Shown here piece by piece: positions 16,752-25,968 of a DNA stretch of 64,000 nucleotides; the first letter of the stretch is position 1, and each line of letters opens with the position of its first letter. The stretch comes from Agrobacterium arsenijevicii (lineage in GTDB: Bacteria > Pseudomonadota > Alphaproteobacteria > Rhizobiales > Rhizobiaceae): NCBI GenBank assembly GCA_000949895.1, contig JWIT01000004.1, positions 416,012 to 480,011 of the forward strand, given 5' to 3'. The notes below the pieces were generated by a model. That model made no database searches. It worked only from the letters and a program-made list of their open reading frames with translations, and was not told where the DNA came from. Position numbers and translations under genes: made by a program.

Positions 16752-17480
16752 ATGGAACCCCACACGATATTTGAACTCCGTCGCTATCGGCTCCTTCCCG
16801 GAGGCCGGGACCCATTGATTAGTCTGTTTGACAGGGAGTTTGTTGAACCGCAGGAGGCGCTGGGCATGGGTGTCGTGGCCGAGTTTCGTGATCTTGACGA
16901 TCCCGATGCTTTCGTCTGGGTGCGTTCTTTCCGGGACATGGAGGCGCGGACGGAAGCGCTTCAATCCTTTTATACGGGACCTATCTGGAAAAAATTCGGG
17001 TCGGAAGCAAACGCAACCATGCTCAACTCGGACAATGTGCTGTTGCTGAAATCGGCCGGCGCCGCGCAGCCCTTCGCGGACAATGTGACGAGGGAACAGG
17101 AGACGCAGCGGCCACAGGCGGGAGGCATCGTCATCGTCAATACCTGCTCGCTGGCGCCCGGGAAAGACGGCGATTTCGCGTGTTACTTTTTCGATTGCGC
17201 ACTCCCGGTCATTCAGGAAGCGGGCGCACGGGTTGATGCCGCGTTTGTTACCGAGCAAAGCGCGAACGGTTTTCGCCGGCTGCCGGTTCGCGAAGGAGAG
17301 ACCGTTTTTGTCTGGTTCGAATGCCACCAGGACGAGGCGGGTGTGACGCGCTATCAGGAACGGTTACGTCAAAACACCGATTGGACGAACGAAATCTATC
17401 CGCATATGGACGGCCTGTGCTGGCGTAAAATCGAGACGGTATATTTGACGCCAACGTCCCGATCCCTCTGCGCCTGGTGA
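16752..17480 (+). CDS. NIPSNAP-family protein
   Basis: A 242-residue protein with a ferredoxin-like NIPSNAP domain: FELRRYRLLPGGRDPLISLFDREFVEPQEALGM is the typical opening, and FVWVRSF and YTGPIWKKF match the first repeat; a second, weaker copy occupies residues about 115-225. AGGAG sits eight bases before ATG 16752. Biochemical role of the family in bacteria is unknown. Divergent partner of the TetR gene and probably its target. Confidence 0.85.
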   Translation: MEPHTIFELRRYRLLPGGRDPLISLFDREFVEPQEALGMGVVAEFRDLDDPDAFVWVRSFRDMEARTEALQSFYTGPIWKKFGSEANATMLNSDNVLLLKSAGAAQPFADNVTREQETQRPQAGGIVIVNTCSLAPGKDGDFACYFFDCALPVIQEAGARVDAAFVTEQSANGFRRLPVREGETVFVWFECHQDEAGVTRYQERLRQNTDWTNEIYPHMDGLCWRKIETVYLTPTSRSLCAW

Positions 17481-17513
17481 TTTGATCAGGACGAAGCAGC
17501 GCTTCAACCGAAC

Positions 17514-17546
17514 GGGCGATCCATGTCACTGGATCGCCCCTTTTTT
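17514..17546 (+). terminator. Intrinsic terminator after the NIPSNAP gene
   Basis: Ten-base perfect arms GGGCGATCCA (17514-17523) and TGGATCGCCC (17530-17539) with a six-base loop, followed by CTTTTTT. It lies 33 bases after the NIPSNAP stop. Confidence 0.9.
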
Positions 17547-17663
17547 GACCTTTGGCAGCATGGTGACGAACGCTGATCGACGGCCTGTCGATCATCCGGA
17601 TATCATCAACGTAAGCTACTGATATTGTGTCGAGAATACGTACTCAACGATCGGCATTACGCC

Positions 17664-17933
17664 CTAGTGGATGTTCAGAATATGCGCGTGGCTGCTTGCG
17701 ACGAGAAACGATTCCCGCGCTTTTTCGATATCACATTTTCCGGCGATGGCATCGAGGCAGTTCCTGCGCGCGTCTTCATATTCGGGGCCGTGTTCCTCTG
17801 GCCAGCGGTACATCAGCATGTCCAGCGCTACCAGAGGGCTGTAGATCTCCACGGCTGCGGACAGCGGCAGGTGGATCGCCACCGGCTTCATCCACAAGGC
17901 GTGGTGACACGGCTCCGTTCTGTTAATCAGCAT
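17664..17933 (-). CDS. DUF982 family small protein
   Basis: An 89-residue protein with the DUF982 pattern common in Rhizobiaceae: VEIYSPLVALDMLMYRWPEEHGPEYEDARRNCLDAI, followed by an alpha-helical AKCDIEKARESFLVASSHAHIL tail. GGAGG lies six bases before ATG 17933 on the minus strand. These proteins are small, cytoplasmic, and often present in many paralogues per genome; no function is known. Confidence 0.82.
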   Translation of the reverse strand: MLINRTEPCHHALWMKPVAIHLPLSAAVEIYSPLVALDMLMYRWPEEHGPEYEDARRNCLDAIAGKCDIEKARESFLVASSHAHILNIH

Positions 17934-18145
17934 GTCATTTCCTCCCTGTTTCACGCGCCTTGACGGCAAATTTCATTCCCATGCGCGAAATGCTCACCTC
18001 ACGAAATGGTTCCCGATCACCTAAAATGTGATCGGTCAGGGGGTTTCAATTTGCCAAGATGAATGGAAGATGAACGGAATGATGAACCGGAGATGAACAA
18101 AACCGCGATTCGGGCGTTGTAATATCCGTAAGAAGGAGAACGCAC

Positions 18146-18394
18146 ATGTTCAATTTGTCAGGCATTCAGGAAAGCTTCTTTGGAGACCGCATGGCGGGTG
18201 TATGCGAGGCGATCACCTCGGCGCTGGCCTTCGAGTCGGGTCTTGAGAAGTCGCGGATTTCCGCAAGCGTCGAAAATGACGTGATCTATCTTGAGGGAAC
18301 GGCCGATTCGGTCGAGGCGATCGACATCGCCATCAATCTTGCCGCATCCATTTCCAATTGCCGGATTTTGAGCCATATCGAGCCGGTCTACTGA
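18146..18394 (+). CDS. Small BON-like domain protein
   Basis: An 82-residue protein preceded by AAGGAG at eight bases. The second half, ISASVENDVIYLEGTADSVEAIDIAINLAASI, has the beta-alpha-beta pattern of a single BON domain (VxLxGxVxSxxE...A...A). No signal peptide is evident, so it is probably cytoplasmic. Domain assignment is by pattern only. Confidence 0.65.
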   Translation: MFNLSGIQESFFGDRMAGVCEAITSALAFESGLEKSRISASVENDVIYLEGTADSVEAIDIAINLAASISNCRILSHIEPVY

Positions 18395-18403
18395 CATCGT
18401 GTC

Positions 18404-18432
18404 AGCCGGGCGAAACATCGTCCGGCTTGTTT
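18404..18432. terminator. Hairpin between convergent genes
   Basis: AGCCGGGCG (18404-18412) can pair with CGTCCGGCT (18419-18427) with one G-T pair, followed by TGTTT. It lies between the BON-like gene and the end of the DUF192 gene on the other strand. Confidence 0.6.
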
Positions 18433-18454
18433 CAGACGCAGTAACGCGGCAACG

Positions 18455-18940
18455 TCATTTCCGGTTGCCGATTTGCGCACTGCGGACCATGTCGCCCGGT
18501 TTGATACCGTAGCGTTTGGCAGTGCCGCCATTCAATTCCAGCACGAATTTTACCGCCCCACGGGAGCTGATGATCGCTTCCGAATGGGGAACCGCGTTTT
18601 CGTGGATATGGGTGATGCGCCCGTCCCGGGCGATGAACAGCATGTCGAGCGGAATGAGAGTGTTTCTCATCCACATGGCCACGTCGCGCTCCTTGCCGAA
18701 GTCGAACAACATACCGCTTTCAAGCGGCATGGACTTGCGGAACATCAGACCCTGTTCGCGCTGGTCGTTGTCGAGCGCCAGTTCCGCTGCGAATTCGTGG
18801 ACGTCTCCGGAGGCGGTTTCTATCGTCAGCGGCTCGGACTGGAATGTCTGCAACTGCTGAGCCTGCGCAACGCCTGCAAGCGTGAAAAAAAGAAGCGCCA
18901 GAACGGCGCTCTTCATCATGTTACGAAACAGGACGGTCAT
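18455..18940 (-). CDS. DUF192 family secreted protein
   Basis: A 161-residue protein with a signal peptide (MKSAVLALLFFTLAGVAQA, cleavage after AQA). The mature part is a DUF192 domain: REQGLMFRKSMPLESGMLFDFG, MWMRNTLIPLDMLFI and VLELNGGTAKRYGIKPGD are characteristic. Such proteins are periplasmic beta-barrels of unknown function. The start codon overlaps the stop of the upstream cold-shock gene (TAATG), which argues for translational coupling and fixes the start at 18940 rather than further upstream. Confidence 0.9.
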   Translation of the reverse strand: MTVLFRNMMKSAVLALLFFTLAGVAQAQQLQTFQSEPLTIETASGDVHEFAAELALDNDQREQGLMFRKSMPLESGMLFDFGKERDVAMWMRNTLIPLDMLFIARDGRITHIHENAVPHSEAIISSRGAVKFVLELNGGTAKRYGIKPGDMVRSAQIGNRK

Positions 18941-19518
18941 TAGTGGGACATCCCGATCGGAGCCGGGTTGTCGGGGTGAATTTCCGCCGCCATCAAACCC
19001 TTGTCGCCATCGCCGAAACGCACCAGCACCACCTGGCCGGGGCGCAGTTCCGTGAGGCCGAAACGGCGCAGCGTTTCCATATGCACGAAAATATCCTCGG
19101 TGCCTTCGCCGCGCGTCAAAAAGCCGAAACCCTTGGTGCGGTTGAACCACTTGACGATGGCGCGCTCAAGGCCGCTTGAAGGCGTTACCTGTACATGGGT
19201 GCGCACCGGCGGCAGCTGCGACGGGTGAATGGCGGTGGACTGATCCATCGACAGGATACGGAAAGCCTGAAAGCCGCGATCACGCCGCTGGATGAGGGCG
19301 ACGATACGTGTACCCTCGAGAATGGTCTGATATCCGTCGCGGCGCAGGCAGGAGACATGCAGCAGCACGTCCTGCATGCCATTGTCAGGCACGATAAAGC
19401 CGAAACCCTTGGCAACGTCGAACCATTTTACCGCTCCGGTGATTTCGATCAGGTCCACGGCATCGGCCGAAAGGTCCTCGACATCGACTATTGTTTTCGA
19501 TGACATCCTATCAGCCAT
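18940..19518 (-). CDS. Cold-shock protein with two CSD domains
   Basis: A 192-residue protein with two cold-shock domains. The first (about residues 27-90) has GAVKWFDVAKGFGFIVPDN and DVLLHVS; the second (about 118-180) has AIVKWFNRTKGFGFLTRGEG and DIFVHMETL. These are the RNP1 and RNP2 nucleic-acid-binding motifs. Single-domain CspA proteins are about 70 residues, so this is the double-domain type common in alphaproteobacteria. It probably acts as an RNA chaperone. Its stop overlaps the DUF192 start. Confidence 0.93.
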   Translation of the reverse strand: MADRMSSKTIVDVEDLSADAVDLIEITGAVKWFDVAKGFGFIVPDNGMQDVLLHVSCLRRDGYQTILEGTRIVALIQRRDRGFQAFRILSMDQSTAIHPSQLPPVRTHVQVTPSSGLERAIVKWFNRTKGFGFLTRGEGTEDIFVHMETLRRFGLTELRPGQVVLVRFGDGDKGLMAAEIHPDNPAPIGMSH

Positions 19519-19708
19519 ATCCTGCCAACCCCTCGATTACGCGCCATACACCGGACAACTGATTCCTGTGTACCAGATTAACATCTTGGTAACGGTTTCA
19601 CGCAAGCCCTAGTTTTTGATTTGCTCAGCTGCTTTTATGTCGCCGTCCTTGTCCGGGGCTTGCGATCATGCGTTTATGCCCCCGGAATGCGTATTGGAGA
19701 GGAAGAAA

Positions 19709-20149
19709 ATGCGGTATCTGCACACGATGGTTCGCGTCAAAGACCTTGGCGAATCAATGAAATTCTATTGCGACCTGCTGGGTCTTGAGGAAATACGCCG
19801 GATCGAAAACGAAAAAGGCCGTTTCACTCTGGTTTTTCTTGCCGCGCGCGACGATATTGCTGCGGCTCGGGAAAAAAAGGCGCCGTGCCTCGAACTCACC
19901 TACAATTGGGACACCGAGGATTACACCGGCGGACGCAATTTCGGGCACCTGGCCTATGAGGTCGACAATATTTACGATTACTGCGCCCACCTTCAGCAAA
20001 ACGGCATCGTGATCAACCGGCCGCCGCGTGACGGAAACATGGCCTTCGTCCGCTCGCCGGACGGCATTTCCTTCGAAATCCTGCAAAAGGGCGAAAGCCT
20101 CGCACCAGCCGAACCGTGGATATCTATGCCGAATACCGGTTCCTGGTAG
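19709..20149 (+). CDS. gloA: Lactoylglutathione lyase (glyoxalase I)
   Basis: A 146-residue VOC-fold enzyme that converts the methylglyoxal-glutathione hemithioacetal to S-lactoylglutathione. The four metal ligands of the family are apparent: His5 in YLHTMVRV, Glu in CLELTYNW, His in NFGHLAYEV and Glu in SFEILQK. The sequence matches class I bacterial GloA throughout. GGAAG lies five bases before ATG 19709; the frame continues upstream without similarity. Monocistronic. Confidence 0.95.
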   Translation: MRYLHTMVRVKDLGESMKFYCDLLGLEEIRRIENEKGRFTLVFLAARDDIAAAREKKAPCLELTYNWDTEDYTGGRNFGHLAYEVDNIYDYCAHLQQNGIVINRPPRDGNMAFVRSPDGISFEILQKGESLAPAEPWISMPNTGSW

Positions 20150-20307
20150 GGGTTTTACCGGCCAGCGGCGGCGGTTTCGGGCACTCTTGCCTTGTCCGGA
20201 TAGGTTGAGGCATAGTCCGCGAATCGAAACGGCATGTCCTGTTTTGGAGAAAGCAGACGATTCCGTTCCCGTCCTGCTGTTGTAAATGCAAGATACGGAG
20301 GCCACCC

Positions 20308-21614
20308 ATGAAAGCTGTCGATAGCGCGAAAGGACGCGTTTCCTGTCAGCGTCTTGTTGTCGCGGTTTCGCTGCTCGGGCTTGCCGGATGCGTTTCGGCG
20401 GTGACGGATGACGACATGGCCGCAAATGCCAAGAAGCCGGCAATCTCCGCCGAGCAGAAGGTGCAGGCGGCATCGGCGGTCAATAATCCGGCTGCCAAAC
20501 AGCAGCAGGGGCATTATGTTGACCCCGCCGTGGCCTCGGCAACCGGCGGGGCCGTGCCCGTCCAGTCGCACACACCCGGCGGTCCGGCGCAGGCTTATGG
20601 CGCCGCCGCCGATATTGGCGGGCTTTCGACGCAACCGACGGCGATTTCCGCCGGAACATCCAGCATCTATTCCACCAGGCCTGCCGTTGCGGCGGGTGCT
20701 GCTGCTACAACCGGCCCAGCATCTATTCCCCCAGGCCTGCCGTTGCGGCGGGTGCTGCTGCTACAACCGGCGCGCCATCGCAGGGGATCGTTCCCGCCGT
20801 CAGCAGTGTTTATTCGGCACCAGCACAGGCGGCCCAGCCGCAGCCGGTATCCGCACCAGTACCGGTCGTGGTGCCGGTGCCGGCGGAACAGCACAGCGAA
20901 AACCGGCAGGTGGTTCCCGTGCCCGTGCCGCAGCACGCATCGGAACAGGCGGCTGCCGTTGCCGCGCAACCTTCCGGAGACGCTAAACGTGCAGGCTCGG
21001 GGCAGGAAAGTGAAGGCACGGGCGTGACGCTTGCGGCCTTTTTCGCCGGTGCCGCCAAGAAGCGCCTTCCGAAAATGATCGAAAACGGTACAGCGGAGAA
21101 TACGCAGGTCGCGGCGCTTCCCGGGGGGCCGGACAGGACGATGGGCATTGCGCTTTCCGGCCGTTCGGTGATGTCTGACGAATTCGACGATGCGCATCTC
21201 GACGACGAGGATGACCAGCCGACTGGCCTGATGAAGCTTGCCTCGCTCTCCGGCCTGACCCGTGTCTCCCCGAACGGGCTTTTCTTGCAGACGGATCATG
21301 TCGAAGTCGGCTGTTTCAAGCCAGAACTGGTGAAGATGATCAAGGACGTCGAACGTCACTATAACAGCCCGGCAATTGTCACTTCAGGTTATCGCCCGCC
21401 GAAGGGCATTAGGCAGGGATCCAAGCACTATACCTGCGATGCCGCCGACATCCAGATCAAGGGCGTCTCCAAATGGGAGCTTGCGTCCTATCTGCGGTCG
21501 CTTCCTGAGCGTGGTGGTGTCGGCACCTATTGCCACACCGAATCGGTTCACATGGATACCGGTGAAGCCAGAGACTGGAATTGGCGCTGCCGCCGCACCG
21601 CCCCACGCAAATAA
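20308..21614 (+). pseudogene. M15/DUF882-type peptidase-like lipoprotein, frameshifted by a 56-bp duplication
   Basis: The 5' part encodes a lipoprotein signal (LVVAVSLLGLAGC, lipobox LAGC) and an Ala/Pro/Gln-rich linker. The 3' part, in another frame, encodes a linker and a C-terminal zinc-peptidase-like domain: VTSGYRPP, GSKHYTCDAADIQI (His and Asp ligands) and TESVHMDTG (third His), as in M15/YcbK-like murein peptidases. The frames are separated by an exact tandem duplication of 56 bases (20660-20771). Because 56 is not a multiple of three it shifts the frame, and removing one copy restores one frame of 416 residues. After the duplication the first frame reads into spurious Arg/Pro-rich sequence and stops at 21027. 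The domain could still be made only by internal initiation or slippage. Confidence 0.85.
20660..20771 (+). repeat. Tandem duplication, 2 x 56 bp, inside the peptidase-like gene
   Basis: Bases 20660-20715 and 20716-20771 are identical except for one substitution (CCACC in copy one, CCCCC in copy two). Both contain the GGTGCTGCTGCTAC run. The repeat is the cause of the frameshift in the surrounding gene. Confidence 0.95.
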
Positions 21615-21757
21615 TCGCCCGCTCGGGTTTTACGGGCAATCAAAGCCTGCGCGTTGTGCGCCTGAAATTCTGCGGTCTCGAATAGCGATATGCAGACAGC
21701 GCGCGCGCCATGCTGTAGGAGACGGTTTCCCGCTCCAATGCGCATGGTGTCTTCTGA

Positions 21758-22501
21758 ATGCTGTCGATCTCCGCTTTTCCCGTCTACATCATCTCCATCG
21801 CCAGGGCGCGCGCCCGTCTTGAAAAGATGCTGAACGGAGCCTCCGGTCTCGGACTGGATCTGCGTCCGGTAGAAGGTGTCGACGGCAAGGACATTCCCGC
21901 TGCCGAATGGACTGACTTCAACAGGCGTGGCTTCGAGCTGCGCAACGGCCGTCACGCCTTGCCCGGAGAATATGGCTGTTACGCCAGCCACATAAAGGCA
22001 CTGGAGATTTTCCTCGCCACCGATGCGCCCGTGGCGGTGATCGTGGAGGACGATGTTGCCTTCACGTCTGACTTCTCCGATCGGGTCAAAGCGCTGGTCG
22101 CAGTCATGCCGGAAAATTCCATCGTGAAGCTGACCAATCACCGCCACAGCGGTTTCAGAGGCAGGAAGACCAGCGCTCTCGGAGACACGATCGGGCGCTG
22201 CGTCTATGGTCCGCAAGGATCGTCGGCCTGCTACGTCATTTCACGCGGCGGGGCGGAACGGTTTCTGAAAACGGCAAGAGCGATGACGCTGCCTTTCGAC
22301 CGGGCGCTGGAATGCGGCTGGGGTTACGGCACGCGCGTCTACGTGACCGACAAGGACTTCCTGCCTTTCGGCGATCCGGACACGCTGGTCGGCACCCGCG
22401 CCGAATATCGCGGCAGCAAGTTCGCCCGCTTCCAGCGGGTCCCGGCCTATCTCTCCAGTTTCTATGACAATATTGCGCGGTATGTGTACGCTTATCTTTA
22501 G
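21758..22501 (+). CDS. Family 25 glycosyltransferase (LPS-type)
   Basis: A 247-residue GT25 protein. The opening FPVYIISIARARARLEKM, the GCYASHIKALE motif and the acidic VIVEDDVAF motif are the family hallmarks; SACYVISRGGAERFL matches the C-terminal conserved block. GT25 enzymes add galactose or glucose in lipooligosaccharide or other glycoconjugates in the cytoplasm; the acceptor is unknown here. It begins at ATG 21758; no strong Shine-Dalgarno is visible. It stands alone, with no LPS genes next to it. Confidence 0.88.
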   Translation: MLSISAFPVYIISIARARARLEKMLNGASGLGLDLRPVEGVDGKDIPAAEWTDFNRRGFELRNGRHALPGEYGCYASHIKALEIFLATDAPVAVIVEDDVAFTSDFSDRVKALVAVMPENSIVKLTNHRHSGFRGRKTSALGDTIGRCVYGPQGSSACYVISRGGAERFLKTARAMTLPFDRALECGWGYGTRVYVTDKDFLPFGDPDTLVGTRAEYRGSKFARFQRVPAYLSSFYDNIARYVYAYL

Positions 22502-22697
22502 TGACGATCATTGCGGTGTGGGCCGTCTGATCGTGGTTCGCTGCGGGTATTGATACCCTCAATTCCAAACGCGATCTTGCGATGGGTGCGGGAATTTTGT
22601 GCCGTGAAGTCACGAACGGAGCTTTTTCTACTCGGTGCAGGGTCCCGTCATCAAAGATGGGGATCATTCGTAAGTCATTGAAAAACAGGATTTAAGG

Positions 22698-22773
22698 TGG
22701 TGAGAGCGCAGGGATTCGAACCCTGGACCTACTGATTAAAAGTCAGTTGCTCTACCGGCTGAGCTACGCTCTC
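22698..22773 (-). tRNA. tRNA-Lys (anticodon TTT)
   Basis: Minus-strand 76-base cloverleaf beginning GAGAGCGTAGCTCAG and ending CGCTCTCACCA. Acceptor stem GAGAGCG/CGCTCTC is perfect, anticodon loop CTTTTAA gives TTT, and the T-loop is TTCGAATC. CCA is encoded. Confidence 0.97.
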
Positions 22774-23056
22774 CCGTGTCGGGGCTTGGTTGCCCTTCGG
22801 AAGTGCGCGGAACATAGGTAGAGCGATCCGTTCGGTCAACCCAAAAAAAGCGGTTTCTACAATCAATCCGGTTTTTTTTGTCGCACCCCCGAAAAGGTGA
22901 TTGGAGAGAGGGGCTGGCTGGGGATAAAAGCGGCTTCAGACATGTCGGTCAAACGGGTGAAACCGTGTTGCAGCAATGACATGCGCCAAAACAAGAGCGT
23001 GAAGTGCCAGCGAATCTCACGAATCGCGAGTGCTTTGCCGGATTCGGAGTTCTTTC

Positions 23057-23803
23057 TTGCTGATTGCCGATATTTCCCTGTTCAGCGCGCTTCTGGCCGG
23101 TGCCCTGTCGTTTTTGTCGCCTTGCGTCCTGCCGTTGGTGCCGCCCTATCTCTGTTACATGGCGGGCGTTTCGGTCGAGCAGTTCAGGACGGAGGAGACC
23201 GCGCCGCGGCCGGAGATTCGCAAGGCCGTGCTGTTTTCGGCTTTCTTCTTCACGCTCGGTTTCGCCACGGTCTTCGTGGCGCTCGGCGCTGGCGCTTCGA
23301 CGATCGGTACGCTTTTGCGTCAGAATCTCGATATTCTCGCCAAGATCGGCGGTTTCATCATTATCCTGATGGGCCTGAATTTTCTTGGCGTCTTCCGCAT
23401 CGGGCTGTTTTCGCGCGAGGCGCGGTTTCAGGGTGCCGGTAAACCGGCCACGCTTTCCGGCGCCTATGTCATGGGTCTGGCCTTCGCCTTTGGCTGGACG
23501 CCCTGCATCGGCCCGGTTCTCGGCGCCATCCTCGGTATTGCCGCTTCGCGCGATACGGTTGGCGATGGCGCCATGCTGCTTGCGGTCTATTCGCTCGGCC
23601 TTGCCGTGCCGTTCTGGATCGCGGCCGCGTTTTCCGGTTCCTTCATGCGTTTCCTCGTCCGCTTCCGCCGCCATCTCGGTCTGGTGGAAAAGCTCATGGG
23701 CGTGCTTTTGGTGCTCACCGGTCTCGCCTTCATGTCCGGTTTCATCACCAATGTGGCGATCTGGTTCCAGGAGACCTTTCCGATCCTGATGAAAATCGGC
23801 TAA
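23057..23803 (+). CDS. CcdA-family cytochrome c biogenesis/thiol-disulfide transport protein
   Basis: About 248 residues with six hydrophobic segments. The first contains LSFLSPCVLPLVPPYLCYMAG, with the CcdA-type membrane cysteine, and the fourth contains FGWTPCIGPVLGAIL with the partner cysteine. CcdA moves reducing power from cytoplasmic thioredoxin to periplasmic proteins for cytochrome c maturation. The start appears to be TTG 23057, with GGAG (23046-23049) seven bases upstream; the alternative GTG 23030 adds nine non-conserved residues. No ATG start fits. Confidence 0.9.
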   Translation: MLIADISLFSALLAGALSFLSPCVLPLVPPYLCYMAGVSVEQFRTEETAPRPEIRKAVLFSAFFFTLGFATVFVALGAGASTIGTLLRQNLDILAKIGGFIIILMGLNFLGVFRIGLFSREARFQGAGKPATLSGAYVMGLAFAFGWTPCIGPVLGAILGIAASRDTVGDGAMLLAVYSLGLAVPFWIAAAFSGSFMRFLVRFRRHLGLVEKLMGVLLVLTGLAFMSGFITNVAIWFQETFPILMKIG

Positions 23804-23837
23804 GCCAGCCGCGGACATTATAGGCGGGGGAAAGATC

Positions 23838-24776
23838 GTGGCCGATATCGTCGGATTGCTGTTGCCGTTTTTCGGCCTGATCTTCATCGGCTATGGCGCA
23901 GCGCGTATCACGAGACAGCCGGTCGAGGCGATGGGCTGGCTGAACACCTTCATCATTTATGCCGCCCTGCCGGCGCTGTTTTTCAAGCTCGTTTCCAAAA
24001 CCCCGGTGGAAGAACTGGCGCGCATGGATTTCGTCGCTGCCAGTCTTGCCTGCACCTACGGCATTTTCTTGGCTGTATTCCTGATCGGCCGGTTCGTGCG
24101 GAAGAATAACCTTGCCGAAACGACGATCCAGAGTTTCGCGGCGAGCTACGGCAATATCGGCTATATGGGGCCGGGGATCGCGCTTCTGGCACTCGGTGAA
24201 AAGGCGGCGGTGCCTGTCGCGCTGATCGTCTGTCTCGAAAACGCCGCGCATTTCATCGTTGCGCCGGCAATGATGGCGGTTGCGGGCGGCGACAAGCGTT
24301 CGCCGGCACGGCTTGCGCTGGATGTGGCGCGCAAGGTCATCACACATCCCTTCATCGTGTCTGTCATCGTCGGTTTTCTGGCCGCCTCGCTGTCATGGCA
24401 GCCGCCTGAGGCGGTGCAGCGGCTGGTGGATTATCTGGCGCAATCGGCAGCACCCTGCGCGCTGTTTGCCATGGGCGTGACCCTGGCGCTGCGACCTATG
24501 AGACGGGTGCCGGTCGAAATCAGCTATATCATTCCGGCAAAGCTGATCCTGCATCCGCTCGCCGCCTATTTCGTTCTGTCGTCGCTCGGTCGGTTCGAGC
24601 CGGTGTGGATCTATTCCGCCGTGCTGCTTGCGGCCTTGCCGACCGCGACGAATGTCTTCGTCATCGGCCAGCAATATCACGTCTGGCAGGAGAGGGCGTC
24701 GGCGACGATCCTGATCTCGACGGTGCTTTCGGTCTTCACGCTGACGGGCGTGGTTTATTTCATCCAGCCTTTTTGA
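23838..24776 (+). CDS. AEC-family transporter (auxin efflux carrier fold)
   Basis: A 312-residue protein with about ten hydrophobic segments arranged as two five-helix halves, as in the AEC/MleP family. Motifs include FFGLIFIGYGAARITRQP near the start, SYGNIGYMGPGIALLALG in the first half and LLAALPTATNVFVIGQQY in the second. Family members export organic acids or amino acids; the substrate cannot be read. The GTG start at 23838 follows GGGGGAAAG. It lies 34 bases after ccdA, and its end overlaps the 3' end of the opposing monooxygenase gene by 17 bases. Confidence 0.9.
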   Translation: MADIVGLLLPFFGLIFIGYGAARITRQPVEAMGWLNTFIIYAALPALFFKLVSKTPVEELARMDFVAASLACTYGIFLAVFLIGRFVRKNNLAETTIQSFAASYGNIGYMGPGIALLALGEKAAVPVALIVCLENAAHFIVAPAMMAVAGGDKRSPARLALDVARKVITHPFIVSVIVGFLAASLSWQPPEAVQRLVDYLAQSAAPCALFAMGVTLALRPMRRVPVEISYIIPAKLILHPLAAYFVLSSLGRFEPVWIYSAVLLAALPTATNVFVIGQQYHVWQERASATILISTVLSVFTLTGVVYFIQPF

Positions 24777-25968
24777 AGCTGCCGAACAGCAGCGAGGGCA
24801 GGGCCTTCAATCCGCGCCCCGGCTCGATGCCTTCGCGCATGACCATGCTTCTGAGCGTGCCGATGCCGGATAGCACATGCAGACCAGCCGCACGCGCCAT
24901 CTGCACCGGCAGTAGATCGGAAAGCAGCGACCGGTTGAGGAGATCGACGCTGAGGGTGCGGGTGTAGACATCCGCCCGCCGCTTGCGGTCGAAGCTGCTG
25001 CCGGCATCTGCCGCAATCGGGCGGTCGGAGACGGCGCCGAGCAGTTCGGTCAGCGCGATGATGTCACGCAGGCTGAGGTTCAGCCCCTGCGCGCCAATGG
25101 GCGGGAAACCATGCGCGGCCTCGCCGATCAGGGCCACGCGGCCCTTACCGAAGCGGTGCGCCGTCATGGAAGACAGCGGCCATGCCTGCACGCTGTCCTC
25201 GACGGTAACAGCGCCGAGCATGGATTGCATGCGCTCCTCGATCCTGAGGCCAAGCGCCTCAAGCGGCAATGCCGTCAGTTCCTCCGCTTGCGCCGGTGTG
25301 ACGACCCAGACAAGGCTGGAGCGGTCGCCGGGCAGGGGAACCTGGGTGAAAGGTCCCGTTGGTGTGTGGAATTCTGTCGAGACATTACCGTGCGGCCGGC
25401 TATGGCTGAAGTTCAATACGATGGCCGTCTGCGGATAGGACCAGGATTTGACGCCGATACCGGCTGCATCCCGAACCATCGACTTCCTGCCATCCGCGCC
25501 GATCAGAAAATCGGCGGAGAACGTTTCGCCGTCGCCAAGCGTTACCGATACACGGTCATTGCCGATGTCGATCGTCTCGGCTGTGGTGTCGAGACGGGTA
25601 ATATTGTGTTCCTGCTCGACCGCTTCGCTGAGAACGCCGAGCAGCGCCTCGTTGGGAATGTTCCAGCCGAAGGCATCCAGCCCGATTTCGGAAGAGCGGA
25701 ACTGCACGGTCGGCGCGCGCAACAGGCGCTCGGTGCCGTCAATGATCTGCATGGTGGAAAGGCGCGCGGCGGAAGGGGCGATGCGTGACCAAAGGCCAAG
25801 ACGGTCCATGAAACGGATCGACTGGTCCATCAGCGCCGTGGTGCGCCGGTCCTTCTTTTCGCTGGAAGGCGCGACAAGCGCCACATGGCGGCCCGCCCTT
25901 GCCAGCGCGATTGCCGCAATCTGGCCCGCAAGTCCCGCACCTGTTATGGCGATATCGAAGTGTCTCAT
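24760..25968 (-). CDS. UbiH/UbiF/UbiI-family FAD monooxygenase
   Basis: A 402-residue flavoprotein hydroxylase. The FAD dinucleotide fold is DIAITGAGLAGQIAAIALARAG, the middle DFLIGADGRKSMVRDAAG is the DG motif, and the second FAD motif RVALIGEAAHGFPPIGAQGLNLSLRD is complete. This family hydroxylates the aromatic ring of ubiquinone precursors at the inner membrane; in alphaproteobacteria a single member may act at several positions, so I do not assign a specific letter. It is divergent from the pcs gene. Confidence 0.9.
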   Translation of the reverse strand: MRHFDIAITGAGLAGQIAAIALARAGRHVALVAPSSEKKDRRTTALMDQSIRFMDRLGLWSRIAPSAARLSTMQIIDGTERLLRAPTVQFRSSEIGLDAFGWNIPNEALLGVLSEAVEQEHNITRLDTTAETIDIGNDRVSVTLGDGETFSADFLIGADGRKSMVRDAAGIGVKSWSYPQTAIVLNFSHSRPHGNVSTEFHTPTGPFTQVPLPGDRSSLVWVVTPAQAEELTALPLEALGLRIEERMQSMLGAVTVEDSVQAWPLSSMTAHRFGKGRVALIGEAAHGFPPIGAQGLNLSLRDIIALTELLGAVSDRPIAADAGSSFDRKRRADVYTRTLSVDLLNRSLLSDLLPVQMARAAGLHVLSGIGTLRSMVMREGIEPGRGLKALPSLLFGSFKKAG

